Source of the DNA: CBDCMJ01 sp965224325
GTDB lineage: Bacteria > Chloroflexota > Dehalococcoidia > Lucifugimonadales > UBA3495
Direction: 5' to 3'
Length of the DNA stretch: 64,000 bases
Assembly (NCBI GenBank): GCA_965224325.1
Contig: CBDCYT010000017.1
Coordinates: forward strand, 124,001-188,000
In this document: positions 1 to 9,223 of the stretch, one piece after another
How the letters are laid out: every line of letters starts with the position of its first letter
Position numbering within the stretch: position 1 is the first letter of the stretch
Made by a program: the position numbers and the translations under genes
Notes under the pieces: generated by a model
The model's database searches: none
The model's input: only the letters and a program-made list of their open reading frames with translations
What the model was told of the DNA's origin: nothing

Positions 1-36
1 CTTATCTGAGCCATACAGCCGCCCACCCAGTCGCCT

Positions 37-77
37 GCCCGTCGTCCGCCCGTCCGTCCGCCCGTCCGCCCGTCCGC
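37..77. repeat. Low-complexity CCGTCCGC-type tandem repeat
   Basis: A short imperfect tandem of GTCCGCCC units lies just downstream of the PHP gene stop. It is seen directly; no function is proposed. Bases 1-36 hold nothing recognisable. Confidence 0.7.
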
Positions 78-86
78 AACGGAACT

Positions 87-734
87 TTAGCCGGCGTCCC
101 GTAAGTCCACCGCTTCGAACCGGCCGCCCCGTATCTCCCGAATCAGGTCGTCCAATCCCGTAATCGGGCTATGCAGCTTGGTCGCGGCGGTACCGAGTTG
201 GGAAACCCGATGGGCATCGCTGCCCCCGGTGGTCCTCGCTTGCACCAGCTCGCTTAGGTCATGGGAAAAACTGTTGTCCACGGGGGCGCCTCGGCCGTTT
301 ACCGATTCCATGGCGTGGCATAACTGAAACAATCCATCAGCGGCTGCCCTTTGCAGCATCTCCCGTCTAATTCCAGGGTCCTGGCCTGGCCCCGCCAAAA
401 AGCGCCGGCGATAGGGGTGGGCGGCGATTAACACTGCTCCGTTCTCCTGGGCTGCCGCCGCCAATTGGGCCGGTTTGTGGAGCCCAAAGACGTACCTCTC
501 CAAACCGAATACCAGGACATGGCCCGCGTCTGTATTTATTTCCGACCCGGGCAGCACCAGAAAATCGTGTTTACGGGACAGGGTTCTTACTTCTTCCGGG
601 TCCCAAAACGCGTCGTGCTCGGTAAGACAAATCCCGTCCAGACCGAGAGCCTTGGCCCCCTCAATCAAATCATCGACATCCGTGAAGGCGTCGTCGGATT
701 TGGGGTAGGTGTGGGTGTGAAGGTCGATCAACAA
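87..734 (-). CDS. PHP-domain metal-dependent phosphoesterase
   Basis: This 215-residue protein is a stand-alone PHP domain, a metal-dependent fold that hydrolyses phosphoesters such as nucleoside bisphosphates or phosphorylated sugars. The metal-ligand motifs appear in order: HTH near residues 6-8, TEHD at 38-41, GSEI at 63-66, a histidine in AHPYRR at 106, and GSDAH at 171-175. There is no polymerase or HisJ-type extension, so the substrate cannot be named. It follows ftsK on the same strand after about 200 bases and may be the last gene of that run. It starts at an ATG and has the usual length for small cytoplasmic PHP proteins. Confidence 0.85.
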   Translation of the reverse strand: MLIDLHTHTYPKSDDAFTDVDDLIEGAKALGLDGICLTEHDAFWDPEEVRTLSRKHDFLVLPGSEINTDAGHVLVFGLERYVFGLHKPAQLAAAAQENGAVLIAAHPYRRRFLAGPGQDPGIRREMLQRAAADGLFQLCHAMESVNGRGAPVDNSFSHDLSELVQARTTGGSDAHRVSQLGTAATKLHSPITGLDDLIREIRGGRFEAVDLRDAG

Positions 735-938
735 ATCCCGGTCTCCGCTACTCCAAGGCCTAGCCCCGCCATGGTTGCCGGTTCAGCCTCCCTGGGAAGT
801 CATAGACAAGGGCATGATAGCAAAGCGATAAATTGCATGGGAAGGCGCCCAATGGAAGTTCCTCCGCTGTCCACCGGACCGGGAAGCGGCCGACGCAACG
901 GACTGTGGCCCCCGGTTGCCTTGATACGGTGGACACGG

Positions 939-3224
939 TCACCGCGGAGAGAGGACTCCCTCCTCTTCGAGCAATTTCATGATCTGGGTTGAGCGTCCGC
1001 CTCCGACCTTCAGCTGGCGCTCCAGGAATGACTGGCTCACGTGGGGATTTCTGAGAGCCATCTCACGCGCTTGGTCCAGCAACGGATCATCCGAGTCATC
1101 TCCATTACTATCGTCAGCAGCCTCATCCGCCATGTGGATTACCGGCAAAGGCGGCCCCGATTCGTTGACCCAGTGTTTCACCAAACTATCTATTTCTTCG
1201 TCGTAAACTAACGTTCCCTGGACTCGTTGGGGCTTGGGAGATTCCTTGTGCAGTAACAGCATGTCTCCCTGGCCCAGGAGTTTTTCAGCTCCCACGGCGT
1301 CTAGTATGACTCTGGAATCTACCTGGGATGCCACCGCAAAAGCGCACCGGGCCGGGACGTTGGCCTTGAGCAATCCGGTGACCACGTTGACCGACGGGCG
1401 CTGGGTCGCCAGGACCAAGTGGATACCCGTTGCCCGGCCCAGCTGGGCCAGGCGGACCAGGTTCTGCTCTATCTCGAAACCTCCGGTCATCATCAGGTCG
1501 GCCAACTCGTCCACGATGAGCAACAAGTATGGCATCGGCTCCTCGGCCTTCTTGTTATAGCTGGTGATATTGCGAGTTCCCAGCACCTCCATCTGCTTGT
1601 ACCGGCGCAACATCTCCCGCATCAGGCCCCGCAACGCGGGATTGACCTCATCTACTTCGACAATCACCGGCATGATGAGGTGCGGTATGCCAGCGAACGG
1701 AGTGAGTTCAACCCGCTTGGGATCAACCATCAGCATTCTTAGCTCGTCCGGCCGCTTGGTTAGCAGCAAGCTAGCGACAATGGAATTGATGCACACGCTT
1801 TTGCCGCTACCGGTCGCTCCGGCGATGAGCATGTGAGGCAACGTAGTGAGGTCCGTGACCACGGGAGTGCCGCCGGTATCCTGTCCCAACGCAACGGGAA
1901 GACCTCTCTTGGCGGCCACAGTGTCGAAGGTCGGCGTTTCTATCACACCACGAATATGGACTTTGGTGGGCGACGGGGTGGGGACTTCCAAACCTACCAG
2001 GGCTTCTCCAGGCACCGGCGCCTCTATTCGCAGGAACGGTGTCTGTAGCGCCAGGGCCAGGTCTTTTTCCCGCATTAAAATGCTCTGCACCTTGACCCGG
2101 CTTCGCTCACCCTTGCCTTCACCGTCCTCCGTTTTGGTTACATCGGTTTTTTTGGCGTTCCAACCGGGCACCAGCCCAAAACGGACGATCCTGGGTCCGG
2201 CTTTGATGTCTTTCACTTCGACAGAAACTCCATGATCGGAAAGGGACTGTTCCACGTGCCGGGCCATCTGCTCCAGCGCCTTGTTGGCGCCGGCGGAGGG
2301 CTCCGCCGGAGAGAGAGCCTTGGTCGATGGCAGCCGCCACCCGGAGGCCTTGCCGTTGTGCGCCGCCGCGCCTGCCACGTCCGGCCGGAAGGTCTCCGAC
2401 GGGACGGCTTCATCAGACAACACGTTAGGTGATAGCTCATTAAGCAACAACCCATTGGGCTGCAACCCGTGGAAGAGAGCTTCCGAGCCGGTATCCGGGA
2501 GAGTGAAGATTGGAGCGCTAGGGTCTCCATCGTGAGCGGAGCGGTCTTGCAGTTCGGATGGCCTTTTGGCTGGTCTAGGGATGCTCCGAAACAGCTTAGC
2601 TGTCTGCTGCCCCTGCCAGCGCAGATAGGAACCAATCGACGGCAGGACCTTTTGGTCCATGAAACGATAGCCGCGGTACATTCCGCCGTAAACATGGACC
2701 AAGACAACGCGTAGTCCCGATGCGGTGTACCGTGTTACCAGCAGGTAGGCGGTCCCCACCGAGCGGGGATACAGCAGCAATGGAGTAATGAGGACAATGG
2801 CGGCCAGCTTGCCCAGAGCCACCGCCAAGGGTGTGCCTCCTATCACCTCACCCCATCGCCCGCTCATGCCGGTTTCAGAAAACACTCCGTCGCTGACACG
2901 CAGCAGGGAAAGCGCTCCAACGGCGATGGCAGTTGCGGCGGCTGTCAAGATCCACCAACGCCAGTAGGTCCCCAAGAAGGCCTGGCGATATCGTAGGACA
3001 ACCAGGGCCGCGACCGCCCATCCGGCTACCGGGACCCACCCGTATCTCAGGGCTTCGTAGGTCCACGTCCGGAGCTCCGAAGACATGGCGAACACCAGTC
3101 CGGCGGTTAGGGCAAGGAGAATGAGGGCGGTGGCTTGCAGGACGAAACTGGGACTGGGACCAACGCCATATTGTAAGGACCGCGGCGCAGACCCTTGGCT
3201 CGAGCGCTGTGCAGACCGGGCCAT
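939..3224 (-). CDS. ftsK: DNA translocase FtsK/SpoIIIE
   Basis: This is a membrane-anchored ATPase that pumps chromosomal DNA through the closing division septum. The N-terminal 150 residues hold about four hydrophobic segments. A variable linker follows, then the RecA-like motor with Walker A ATGSGKS ending near residue 476 and Walker B LLLIVDEL near 567-574. A C-terminal winged-helix gamma domain occupies roughly the last 50 residues; in this family it reads KOPS-type orienting sites. The ATG at 3224 is preferred over an in-frame TTG 12 bases upstream because GGAGG lies 5 bases before it. The gene follows ribonuclease J closely on the same strand. Its length of 761 residues is normal for short-linker FtsK. 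Confidence 0.95.
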   Translation of the reverse strand: MARSAQRSSQGSAPRSLQYGVGPSPSFVLQATALILLALTAGLVFAMSSELRTWTYEALRYGWVPVAGWAVAALVVLRYRQAFLGTYWRWWILTAAATAIAVGALSLLRVSDGVFSETGMSGRWGEVIGGTPLAVALGKLAAIVLITPLLLYPRSVGTAYLLVTRYTASGLRVVLVHVYGGMYRGYRFMDQKVLPSIGSYLRWQGQQTAKLFRSIPRPAKRPSELQDRSAHDGDPSAPIFTLPDTGSEALFHGLQPNGLLLNELSPNVLSDEAVPSETFRPDVAGAAAHNGKASGWRLPSTKALSPAEPSAGANKALEQMARHVEQSLSDHGVSVEVKDIKAGPRIVRFGLVPGWNAKKTDVTKTEDGEGKGERSRVKVQSILMREKDLALALQTPFLRIEAPVPGEALVGLEVPTPSPTKVHIRGVIETPTFDTVAAKRGLPVALGQDTGGTPVVTDLTTLPHMLIAGATGSGKSVCINSIVASLLLTKRPDELRMLMVDPKRVELTPFAGIPHLIMPVIVEVDEVNPALRGLMREMLRRYKQMEVLGTRNITSYNKKAEEPMPYLLLIVDELADLMMTGGFEIEQNLVRLAQLGRATGIHLVLATQRPSVNVVTGLLKANVPARCAFAVASQVDSRVILDAVGAEKLLGQGDMLLLHKESPKPQRVQGTLVYDEEIDSLVKHWVNESGPPLPVIHMADEAADDSNGDDSDDPLLDQAREMALRNPHVSQSFLERQLKVGGGRSTQIMKLLEEEGVLSPR

Positions 3225-3275
3225 TGACACCTCCAAGGGTGGAGGAGAGAAGCAATCAAGCGGGGAGGACCTAAA

Positions 3276-4931
3276 TTACGTCTCCAACACCACTGGAATA
3301 ATCATAGGCCGTTGACCGGTTGCTTTGATTATAAAATCGCGGGCAGTTTCCCGCACTTTTGACCTGACCAGGTCCGGTTCCCCATAAAGGCTGAGGTCGT
3401 CCTCTAAAACTTTCCCTATCTGGGCGCTCAGGTCCTGGAACAGTAGGTTGGTTTCCGAGTCGTTCATGAACCCGCTGCTGACCACTTGGGGAGGAGGCAG
3501 CTGGCCAACTCCGTTGCCGCAGGACGTGACCACCACCACCACTCCATCCTTGGAAAGCGCCAAGCGATGGCGGAGCACCTGGCTGCTATTGTCGTGGGTA
3601 ATCAGGCCATCGATGAATATGGGGCCGGCCTGGACCCGTTCCACTACCTGGGCGGAATCTTCTGATATTTCGAGTACGTCCCCGTCTTCCATAACGAATA
3701 TGCCATCTTGGGCGATGCCTAAATCCCACGCCAGTTGAGCATGGGCTATGAGGTGTCGATATTCACCATGGACCGGGACGAAATAGCGGGGACGGACCAG
3801 GTTAAGCACCATTTTCAGCTCCTCTTGACTGCCATGCCCATGGACGTGGACCTTGGCCACGCGATCGGAGAGGACCTTAGCTCCTTGGCGGAGCAGGTTG
3901 TCAATAGTGCGGCTGACCGCCAGCTCGTTGCCGGGTATGGGTGTAGCTGAAATGATAACCGTGTCCCCGGAGGTTATCCGGACCTCCCGGTGGTCCCGGT
4001 TGGCGATGCGCACCAACGCGGATGAGGGCTCACCCTGGCTTCCGGTGGTCATCAACACCACCTTCTCCGGGGGCAGCCGGTTGCTCTCGTTCAGCGGAAT
4101 CAGCAAGTTGGGCGGCACACTCAAGTACCCCAACTCCACGGCAACGTTCACGCTGTCCACCATGCTGCGCCCCACGATGCTCACTTTGCGGCCGTGCTGC
4201 TCCGCGGCATCCACCACTTGCTGCACCCTGGAAATCAATGAGGCGAAGGTGGCGACCATCACCCGGCCTGAAGCGTCCCCAATTGCCCGATGCAGGGTCT
4301 CACCGACCACTTGCTCCGATGGAGTGTAGCCCGGCACTTCCGCGTAAGTGGAGTCGGACAACAGCAATAGCACTCCCTGGGAACCGTGCCGGGCCAGGGT
4401 CGCCAGGTCTATGGTGCGGCCGTCAACCGGGGTGTGGTCTATCTTGAAATCGCCGGTATGGATCACCGTGCCCAAGGGAGTCTCGATGACCACGCCCATG
4501 GCGTCGGGAATGCTGTGGCAAACACGAAACCACGTAACCCGAAAGGAATCGCCGAATTGATGACTGACCCCGGGCTGAATTGCCTCCACTGTGATGTCCC
4601 TGGTGGACTTCCGCTCCCGAAGTTTCATGGAAATGAACCCATGGGCCAGCGCCGGCGCATACACGGGCGTGTTGAGTTGGGGGAGTATAAAGGGCAGCGC
4701 CCCGATATGGTCTTCATGCCCATGGGTAATCACGATGCCCCGGACCCGGTCTGCCCGCTCGAGCAGATAGGCAACGTCGGGAATGATAAGGTCCACGCCC
4801 GGCATTCCTTCTTCGGGAAACTGGACCCCGCAGTCAACGACGATGATGTCGTCGTTGACCTCCAGGGCCAACATATTTTTACCAATCTCCCCCAGACCAC
4901 CCAGGGGGATAACGCGTAACTGGGGTTTCAT
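3276..4931 (-). CDS. rnj: Ribonuclease J
   Basis: This is a metallo-beta-lactamase/beta-CASP ribonuclease of 551 residues, a typical length for RNase J. In bacteria lacking RNase E the family performs 5'-3' exonucleolytic and endonucleolytic mRNA decay and rRNA maturation. The zinc motif HGHEDH is at residues 70-75, followed by a downstream histidine (CHSIPDAM) and the HTGDFKID segment. The beta-CASP region contains VHGHGSQEE and PVHGEYRHL, and a C-terminal domain follows. The gene lies 14 bases downstream of the uracil-DNA glycosylase gene and about 50 bases upstream of ftsK, so co-transcription is likely. Confidence 0.95.
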   Translation of the reverse strand: MKPQLRVIPLGGLGEIGKNMLALEVNDDIIVVDCGVQFPEEGMPGVDLIIPDVAYLLERADRVRGIVITHGHEDHIGALPFILPQLNTPVYAPALAHGFISMKLRERKSTRDITVEAIQPGVSHQFGDSFRVTWFRVCHSIPDAMGVVIETPLGTVIHTGDFKIDHTPVDGRTIDLATLARHGSQGVLLLLSDSTYAEVPGYTPSEQVVGETLHRAIGDASGRVMVATFASLISRVQQVVDAAEQHGRKVSIVGRSMVDSVNVAVELGYLSVPPNLLIPLNESNRLPPEKVVLMTTGSQGEPSSALVRIANRDHREVRITSGDTVIISATPIPGNELAVSRTIDNLLRQGAKVLSDRVAKVHVHGHGSQEELKMVLNLVRPRYFVPVHGEYRHLIAHAQLAWDLGIAQDGIFVMEDGDVLEISEDSAQVVERVQAGPIFIDGLITHDNSSQVLRHRLALSKDGVVVVVTSCGNGVGQLPPPQVVSSGFMNDSETNLLFQDLSAQIGKVLEDDLSLYGEPDLVRSKVRETARDFIIKATGQRPMIIPVVLET

Positions 4932-4945
4932 ATTTTTGGCAATCC

Positions 4946-5581
4946 CTAAAGGAGACTCAATTGCTGTGGTTCGGATGTCTGCTGTTTCTCGGACCCCGGG
5001 CTCATCCCATCGGCGGCCTCGGGCGGGGAGTGGATGCGGTTGGCCACAATGCTCGGGATATCTTTAAAGTCTTGAGCTATCACTGCCCTGAGTTCGTGGC
5101 GGTGCAGAGCTGCCGCCGGGTGCATTATGGGGTAAATCCAGCGCCCGTCTTTTTCCCGTGGCTTCCCATGGGCCTGACTGATACTTTCTCCGGGGAAAAA
5201 CCGGCCCAAGGAGAACCGGCCGAGTGTGACGATTAGCTTTGGGTCTAACAACTGGATCTGGCGTTCCAGGTATTTACTGCATGAGGACATTTCCGCAGGC
5301 GATGGGTCCCGGTTCTGAGGCGGACGGCATTTGATCATATTGGCGATGAACACGTCTCGCCGGGTCATCCCGATGGAGGCCAGCAACTCTTCAAGAAATT
5401 GACCTGCGGCTCCCACGAAGGGCCGCCCTTGCCGGTCCTCGTGGAAGCCCGGCCCCTCTCCGATAAACATCAGTTCGGCGTCGGCAGGGCCTTCTCCGGG
5501 GACCGCGTTCGTCCGGCCGCTGTGCAAGGGGCAATCAGTGCAGTTTTTTACGAGGAGAGCGATCTCTTCCAGGCTGTTCAT
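4946..5581 (-). CDS. Uracil-DNA glycosylase, family 4 (4Fe-4S)
   Basis: The enzyme removes uracil from DNA to start base-excision repair. The 211-residue product has the family 4 signature: cysteine pairs C14/C17 and C85/C101 to bind a 4Fe-4S cluster, the active-site motif GEGPG at 42-46, and the uracil-binding motif HPAA near the C-terminus. The ATG at 5581 is chosen because the family N-terminus begins close to this methionine; 22 further in-frame codons upstream look non-conserved. The C-terminal 25 residues are Glu/Ser/Gln-rich and probably disordered. It immediately precedes the ribonuclease J gene. Confidence 0.92.
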   Translation of the reverse strand: MNSLEEIALLVKNCTDCPLHSGRTNAVPGEGPADAELMFIGEGPGFHEDRQGRPFVGAAGQFLEELLASIGMTRRDVFIANMIKCRPPQNRDPSPAEMSSCSKYLERQIQLLDPKLIVTLGRFSLGRFFPGESISQAHGKPREKDGRWIYPIMHPAAALHRHELRAVIAQDFKDIPSIVANRIHSPPEAADGMSPGSEKQQTSEPQQLSLL

Positions 5582-5857
5582 AGCTTCCCAACCCCCAATA
5601 ACCCTGCAATAACTGATTCCCTGGTCAAAAAGCGTGAGCTGCGGCACGGTGAAGCTCTGACAACTAAGCCTCGGGTTGCCCTATTAGGCAGGAGGGCGCC
5701 GGCTTGCCGGCAATCCGCAGAGTGCGCTGTAACGCAACAGGGCAACAGGGCAACACCACAGGTGTTTGGGAGGCTTTGCGCCAGTCTTCCACTACACGCA
5801 ACGACTTCCCGCCGGGAGTCTGCAGCCATCCATCACTAGGAGAGCAAACGGAACGGG

Positions 5858-6124
5858 TTAGGTGTCTTCTACGCCGCTCCGTTTGATATAGTCGACAGCG
5901 TCTTGGATGGTGCCGATGGCTCCGGCGTCATCGTCAGAGATCTCCAATGGGTTGTCCTCAGTGGAGAACTCCATTTCAAACGCCATGATCAACTCAACCA
6001 AGTCTAGGGAGTCGGCATCGAGGTTTTCCACGAAGGAAGACTGGTCGTTCACTTCGACTTCGGCCTCGTCGACCCCCAATTTGTCCACGACAATTGTTTT
6101 TACACGTTCATAGACTGTCGGCAA
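5858..6124 (-). CDS. acpP: Acyl carrier protein
   Basis: This small acidic carrier holds growing acyl chains on a phosphopantetheine arm during type II fatty-acid synthesis. The DSL motif has its attachment serine at residue 39, inside the typical helix LDADSLDLVELIMAFE. A TTG at 6124 is taken as the start because AAGGGAG lies about 8 bases upstream and the conserved N-terminus begins there; the longer reading from 6163 adds 13 unconserved residues that overlap nusB. The product is 88 residues, a normal size. The gene begins 4 bases after the nusB stop, which is tight operon spacing downstream of fabD. Confidence 0.95.
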   Translation of the reverse strand: MPTVYERVKTIVVDKLGVDEAEVEVNDQSSFVENLDADSLDLVELIMAFEMEFSTEDNPLEISDDDAGAIGTIQDAVDYIKRSGVEDT

Positions 6125-6128
6125 ACTG

Positions 6129-6593
6129 TCATCTCCCTTCCGCCGTGGCCTTATGGGCAACAATCTCCCCGATTTCGAGCCCTGCCATGACTGAGCCTAG
6201 AACGCCGTTGATGAACGGGGCAGAGCTGTCGCCTCCAAATTGCTTGGCCAACTCGACAGCCTCGTTGATCGCGGTCTTAGGAGGAACTCTAGGGGTATGG
6301 AGCAATTCGTATAGCGCGATACGCAACACGTTTCGGTCGATTAATGGCAACTGGTTCACTGGCCAAGCCGGAGCGTACTTACCAATAATGTCGTCAAGCT
6401 CAGCCAAAGTATCTGTCACACCACACGCCAGCGACTGCGCGAAGTTTATCGATGCCGCCTTCAGAGAGTTTTCGACGCCGAGCCACTCCAGAGATACGTC
6501 ACCACGGTCGCCCCTAATGTCGGCAGCGAAAAGTGACTGGAGCGCCGCCATCCTAGCTCTCCGCCTTGGGTCCGGCGACTTTACGTTGGGCAT
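6129..6593 (-). CDS. nusB: Transcription antitermination factor NusB
   Basis: NusB, with NusE/S10, binds boxA RNA and supports rRNA antitermination. The product is 154 residues, all-helical, with the family hallmarks SPDPRRRARMAALQSLF near the N-terminus, LPLIDRNVLRIALYELL in the middle and AINEAVELAKQFG in the C-terminal half. It sits between fabD (16 bases upstream) and acpP (4 bases downstream). Placing it inside a fatty-acid operon is unusual compared with the common ribH-nusB arrangement, but the family assignment is clear. Confidence 0.93.
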   Translation of the reverse strand: MPNVKSPDPRRRARMAALQSLFAADIRGDRGDVSLEWLGVENSLKAASINFAQSLACGVTDTLAELDDIIGKYAPAWPVNQLPLIDRNVLRIALYELLHTPRVPPKTAINEAVELAKQFGGDSSAPFINGVLGSVMAGLEIGEIVAHKATAEGR

Positions 6594-6609
6594 GTGGGCA
6601 CCTAAGGTT

Positions 6610-7569
6610 CTAGGCCGCTCCCGTATCCAGTTTCTCTACGGATGCCAGGTCTGACACGGTCACGACTTGCACCTGTCTGTCTATGCGCTTGATCAGGCTC
6701 GACAACACGCTAACTGGACCGAATTCGACGAATTGAGACACCCCAGAGTCGATCATGAACCTGACGCACCTCTTCCACTGCACACACCGGCACAACCCTT
6801 GGACCAATTCCCTCTTGATCGCTTCGGCGGTCCAAAGCGGGGCATTATCTGAGTTGGCGATGATCGGCAGCTTGGGGTCACGAAAATCCAACGCCTCAAT
6901 GGCATTGGCCAGCCCATCCTGGGCTCCTCTCATCCAAGCCGAATGGAACGCTCCGCTAACCGGCAGTGGCACTGTTTTTCTGGCGCCGCGGGCAGAACAC
7001 AAGTCCATCGTCCGAGCCACTGCTATCTTGTCGCCGCTAACGACGATTTGATCATCGGAGTTAACGTTGGCCAACTCCACGCCCGTCTCGGCGCAGATGT
7101 GTTCCAAGGTAACCTCGTCAAGACCAATTATCGCCGCCATTCCGCCGGGACGGTCAATTGCGGCCTCCTGCATGAGGCGCCCTCGCTCGCGGACGAGTTT
7201 CACCGCCTCGTGGAAGCTGATGACGTCGGCAGCCACCAAGGAGGTGTATTCTCCCAAGCTGTGACCGGCCACTACACCGGGGCCGGTTCTGTCGGCGCCG
7301 TGCATCTCTTCCCAGGCCTTCAGGCACGCGATGCCTACCGTCATGATGGCTGGCTGCGAGTTGATGGTGTACTGGAGTTCAGGGGCAGGCCCGTGGAACA
7401 CCAGATCGGACAACGGGAAACCTAGAGCCTCGTCCGCTTCATCAAAAATGTCCCTGGCAGCCCGCGACTCGGCGTAAAGCTTCGCACCCATCCCCACGAA
7501 CTGGGACCCTTGCCCAGGAAAAACGAAGGCGAGCTTGCTGTTCACGTGATTGGCTTCAGAAATTTCCAT
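6610..7569 (-). CDS. fabD: Malonyl-CoA:ACP transacylase
   Basis: FabD transfers malonyl groups from CoA to the acyl carrier protein, supplying extender units for fatty-acid synthesis. The 319-residue product has FPGQGSQ near residues 18-24, the nucleophile elbow GHSLGEY with Ser104, and a catalytic His near 209 in SGAFHSAW. Length is normal. Its carrier acpP is two genes downstream and rpmF/yceD lie upstream. The plsX, fabH and fabG genes that often share this operon are absent between rpmF and acpP. The first 9 residues are poorly conserved, so a GTG at the ninth codon is an alternative start. Confidence 0.95.
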   Translation of the reverse strand: MEISEANHVNSKLAFVFPGQGSQFVGMGAKLYAESRAARDIFDEADEALGFPLSDLVFHGPAPELQYTINSQPAIMTVGIACLKAWEEMHGADRTGPGVVAGHSLGEYTSLVAADVISFHEAVKLVRERGRLMQEAAIDRPGGMAAIIGLDEVTLEHICAETGVELANVNSDDQIVVSGDKIAVARTMDLCSARGARKTVPLPVSGAFHSAWMRGAQDGLANAIEALDFRDPKLPIIANSDNAPLWTAEAIKRELVQGLCRCVQWKRCVRFMIDSGVSQFVEFGPVSVLSSLIKRIDRQVQVVTVSDLASVEKLDTGAA

Positions 7570-7727
7570 CTAAATGACCCCTAACTGCGTTCCGGCGGTC
7601 TCACCAAGAGAGCACACTTGGGCGACTCGATTAAGATCGTTCGGTGCTCCCGTTTTTCCAGCGGCGCTAGACTCGTCTATTGGCCGGATTGCTGGTGTCA
7701 TCCTCCAACTCCACTTGGTGGAATATA

Positions 7728-7913
7728 TTATCGAGCGGCAGCCTCGACGACTTGGCGTCCCCTATAGTAACCACATTGACGACAAACTGTGTGGGCCCTT
7801 TTGGCGCTGTTGCAGCGCGGGCAAACGGCAGGGTGAACGGGGCTTAACTTATAAGAGTTGAGCCGCCGTCCCTTCCTGGCCCTGGTTATCTTCTTATTCG
7901 GTACCGCACCCAT
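7728..7913 (-). CDS. rpmF: Ribosomal protein bL32
   Basis: This 61-residue basic large-subunit ribosomal protein begins MGAVPNKKITRARKG, typical of L32. Two CxxC pairs (CPRC and CRQC) form the zinc ribbon found in C+ versions of L32. It starts 12 bases after the yceD stop, the common yceD-rpmF pairing. The 158 bases between rpmF and fabD, where plsX is often found, hold no gene that I can see. Confidence 0.96.
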   Translation of the reverse strand: MGAVPNKKITRARKGRRLNSYKLSPVHPAVCPRCNSAKRAHTVCRQCGYYRGRQVVEAAAR

Positions 7914-7925
7914 TAGTTAGTCTTC

Positions 7926-8441
7926 CTATTCCGGCGTAAAACCCATAAGAGCTCGCCAACGCGTGTCTGGAGCTTGTGTTGGGCAGTCGCAATTCTGTTT
8001 ATTTTGATTGGTCCCGCAAATTTGGCATAGACCTTTACAGTCGTGATAGCACAAGGGCTTCATTGGCATCGCCGTGAAAATGTATCCGTTGATAACGCCC
8101 GTGAGGTCCAGTGTGTGGTTGGCATCGATGAGCGAGTCTTCTTCCACCTCCTCGGGAGCCGGTCGATCGCGGCCGGTGTTCGGATCGACTGTGGGAAAGA
8201 ATTCCTCTTCGATCGGAAGGTTGAGCGCACCGCTGAATTCAACAAGGCAACGCACACAAGTGAAGGTCGACTCGACATCTACCGGGGCCCTGACTAGGAT
8301 TCCATGATGAGTGCGCAGCATGTGTATGGGGCCGCTGGCCCGGTCGGCCAAGCGTTGCGGCCCAATGAAATCTACTTCCAATTGGTAGATACGTGTGGAA
8401 CCAATCGGCTCTTTTAGCAGTTGGGCGACATTGTACTGCAT
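7926..8441 (-). CDS. yceD: YceD/DUF177 family protein
   Basis: This 171-residue protein belongs to the DUF177 family that is co-transcribed with rpmF and is implicated in 23S rRNA accumulation in bacteria and plastids. A CVRC pair lies near residue 82. A C-terminal cysteine cluster (CYHDCKGLCQICG and CDC) suggests a zinc site. It is the first gene of the rpmF-fabD-nusB-acpP run, and a good sigma-70-type promoter lies about 35 bases upstream. Confidence 0.88.
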   Translation of the reverse strand: MQYNVAQLLKEPIGSTRIYQLEVDFIGPQRLADRASGPIHMLRTHHGILVRAPVDVESTFTCVRCLVEFSGALNLPIEEEFFPTVDPNTGRDRPAPEEVEEDSLIDANHTLDLTGVINGYIFTAMPMKPLCYHDCKGLCQICGTNQNKQNCDCPTQAPDTRWRALMGFTPE

Positions 8442-8750
8442 TCAGTTTCTGCGTTCTGCCATTTTAAGCCGCTGGTAATTATACGAGCATACATATCTGC
8501 AATGTCAAGGGTATGAGAATATTCGTGGTTCGAATTTTGTCGCCGGGAAATGGCAGGGGCAATTGACGGACGCCGTAGTATTTTAAGCCGTAGTATTTTA
8601 AACGGAAGGTTGCTGCTAAAGATGACATATACCGTCTGTCTGCAGCCCGTCCCAGCCTCACAATATATCGTGGGGGCACTGGGGGCATCCGGGTGACCGG
8701 CGGCGGGCGGCGGGGCTTGAAGGCCAGCCGAGCAGAACGGTCCACCAGCA
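8442..8750. other. Intergenic region with a 15-bp direct repeat
   Basis: Apart from the yceD promoter, this gap of about 310 bases holds two adjacent copies of GCCGTAGTATTTTAA (8572-8601). No gene or structured RNA is recognisable. Confidence 0.5.
8478..8508 (-). promoter_or_regulatory. Sigma-70-type promoter for the yceD-rpmF-fabD operon
   Basis: On the minus strand a perfect TTGACA (8503-8508) is followed 19 bases later by a perfect TATAAT (8478-8483). The predicted transcription start is about 30 bases before the yceD ATG. The spacer is 2 bases longer than ideal. Activity is inferred, not shown. Confidence 0.65.
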
Positions 8751-9161
8751 CTATACCCGATCTGCCACGGCCTTTTGGATAAACTCCACGATGGCGCTTG
8801 AGGAGGTGCCAGGACCGAAGACGGCGGAGACTCCAAGGTCTGATAAAGTTTGCCGGTCGGTTTCCGGTATGATGCCACCCACCACCGTCACTACGTTGTC
8901 CATTCCCTGCTCTGCCAGCAGGCGAATGATCTCGGGCAGGATTTCCATGTGGGCGCCGGATAGGATGCTTATGCCCACCACGTCCACGTCTTCCTGGGCA
9001 GCGGCCTGGACAATCATCTGAGAGGTTTGGCGGATGCCGGTGTAGATAACCTCCATGCCGGCGTCCCGGAGGGTTCTAGCCACCACTTTCGCTCCACGGT
9101 CGTGGCCGTCCAATCCCGGCTTGGCCACCAGTACTCGGATGCGTCGGTCCTGTTCGGTCAT
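8751..9161 (-). CDS. mcmA2: Methylmalonyl-CoA mutase, cobalamin-binding subunit
   Basis: This 136-residue protein is the stand-alone B12-binding domain of a split methylmalonyl-CoA mutase. The DxHxxG motif, whose histidine ligates cobalt, is Asp18-His20-Gly23. The SxL and GG segments of the Rossmann-like cobalamin fold follow (VVGISILSG and VTVVGGIIP). The enzyme interconverts methylmalonyl-CoA and succinyl-CoA. The catalytic subunit, epimerase and an acyl-CoA dehydrogenase lie 0.6-4.5 kb away on the same strand, but a miniature repeat element separates this gene from the epimerase. Confidence 0.93.
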   Translation of the reverse strand: MTEQDRRIRVLVAKPGLDGHDRGAKVVARTLRDAGMEVIYTGIRQTSQMIVQAAAQEDVDVVGISILSGAHMEILPEIIRLLAEQGMDNVVTVVGGIIPETDRQTLSDLGVSAVFGPGTSSSAIVEFIQKAVADRV

Positions 9162-9223
9162 ATTCCCACCCCGGCTTGCCTCTATTCTTAGTCCAGTCCT
9201 GCCGAAAGCCTGCTGTATGAGCT

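Noticed and set aside
465..992. 175-codon plus-strand frame over the PHP gene
   Set aside because: Runs antisense to a clear PHP domain gene and has no motif.
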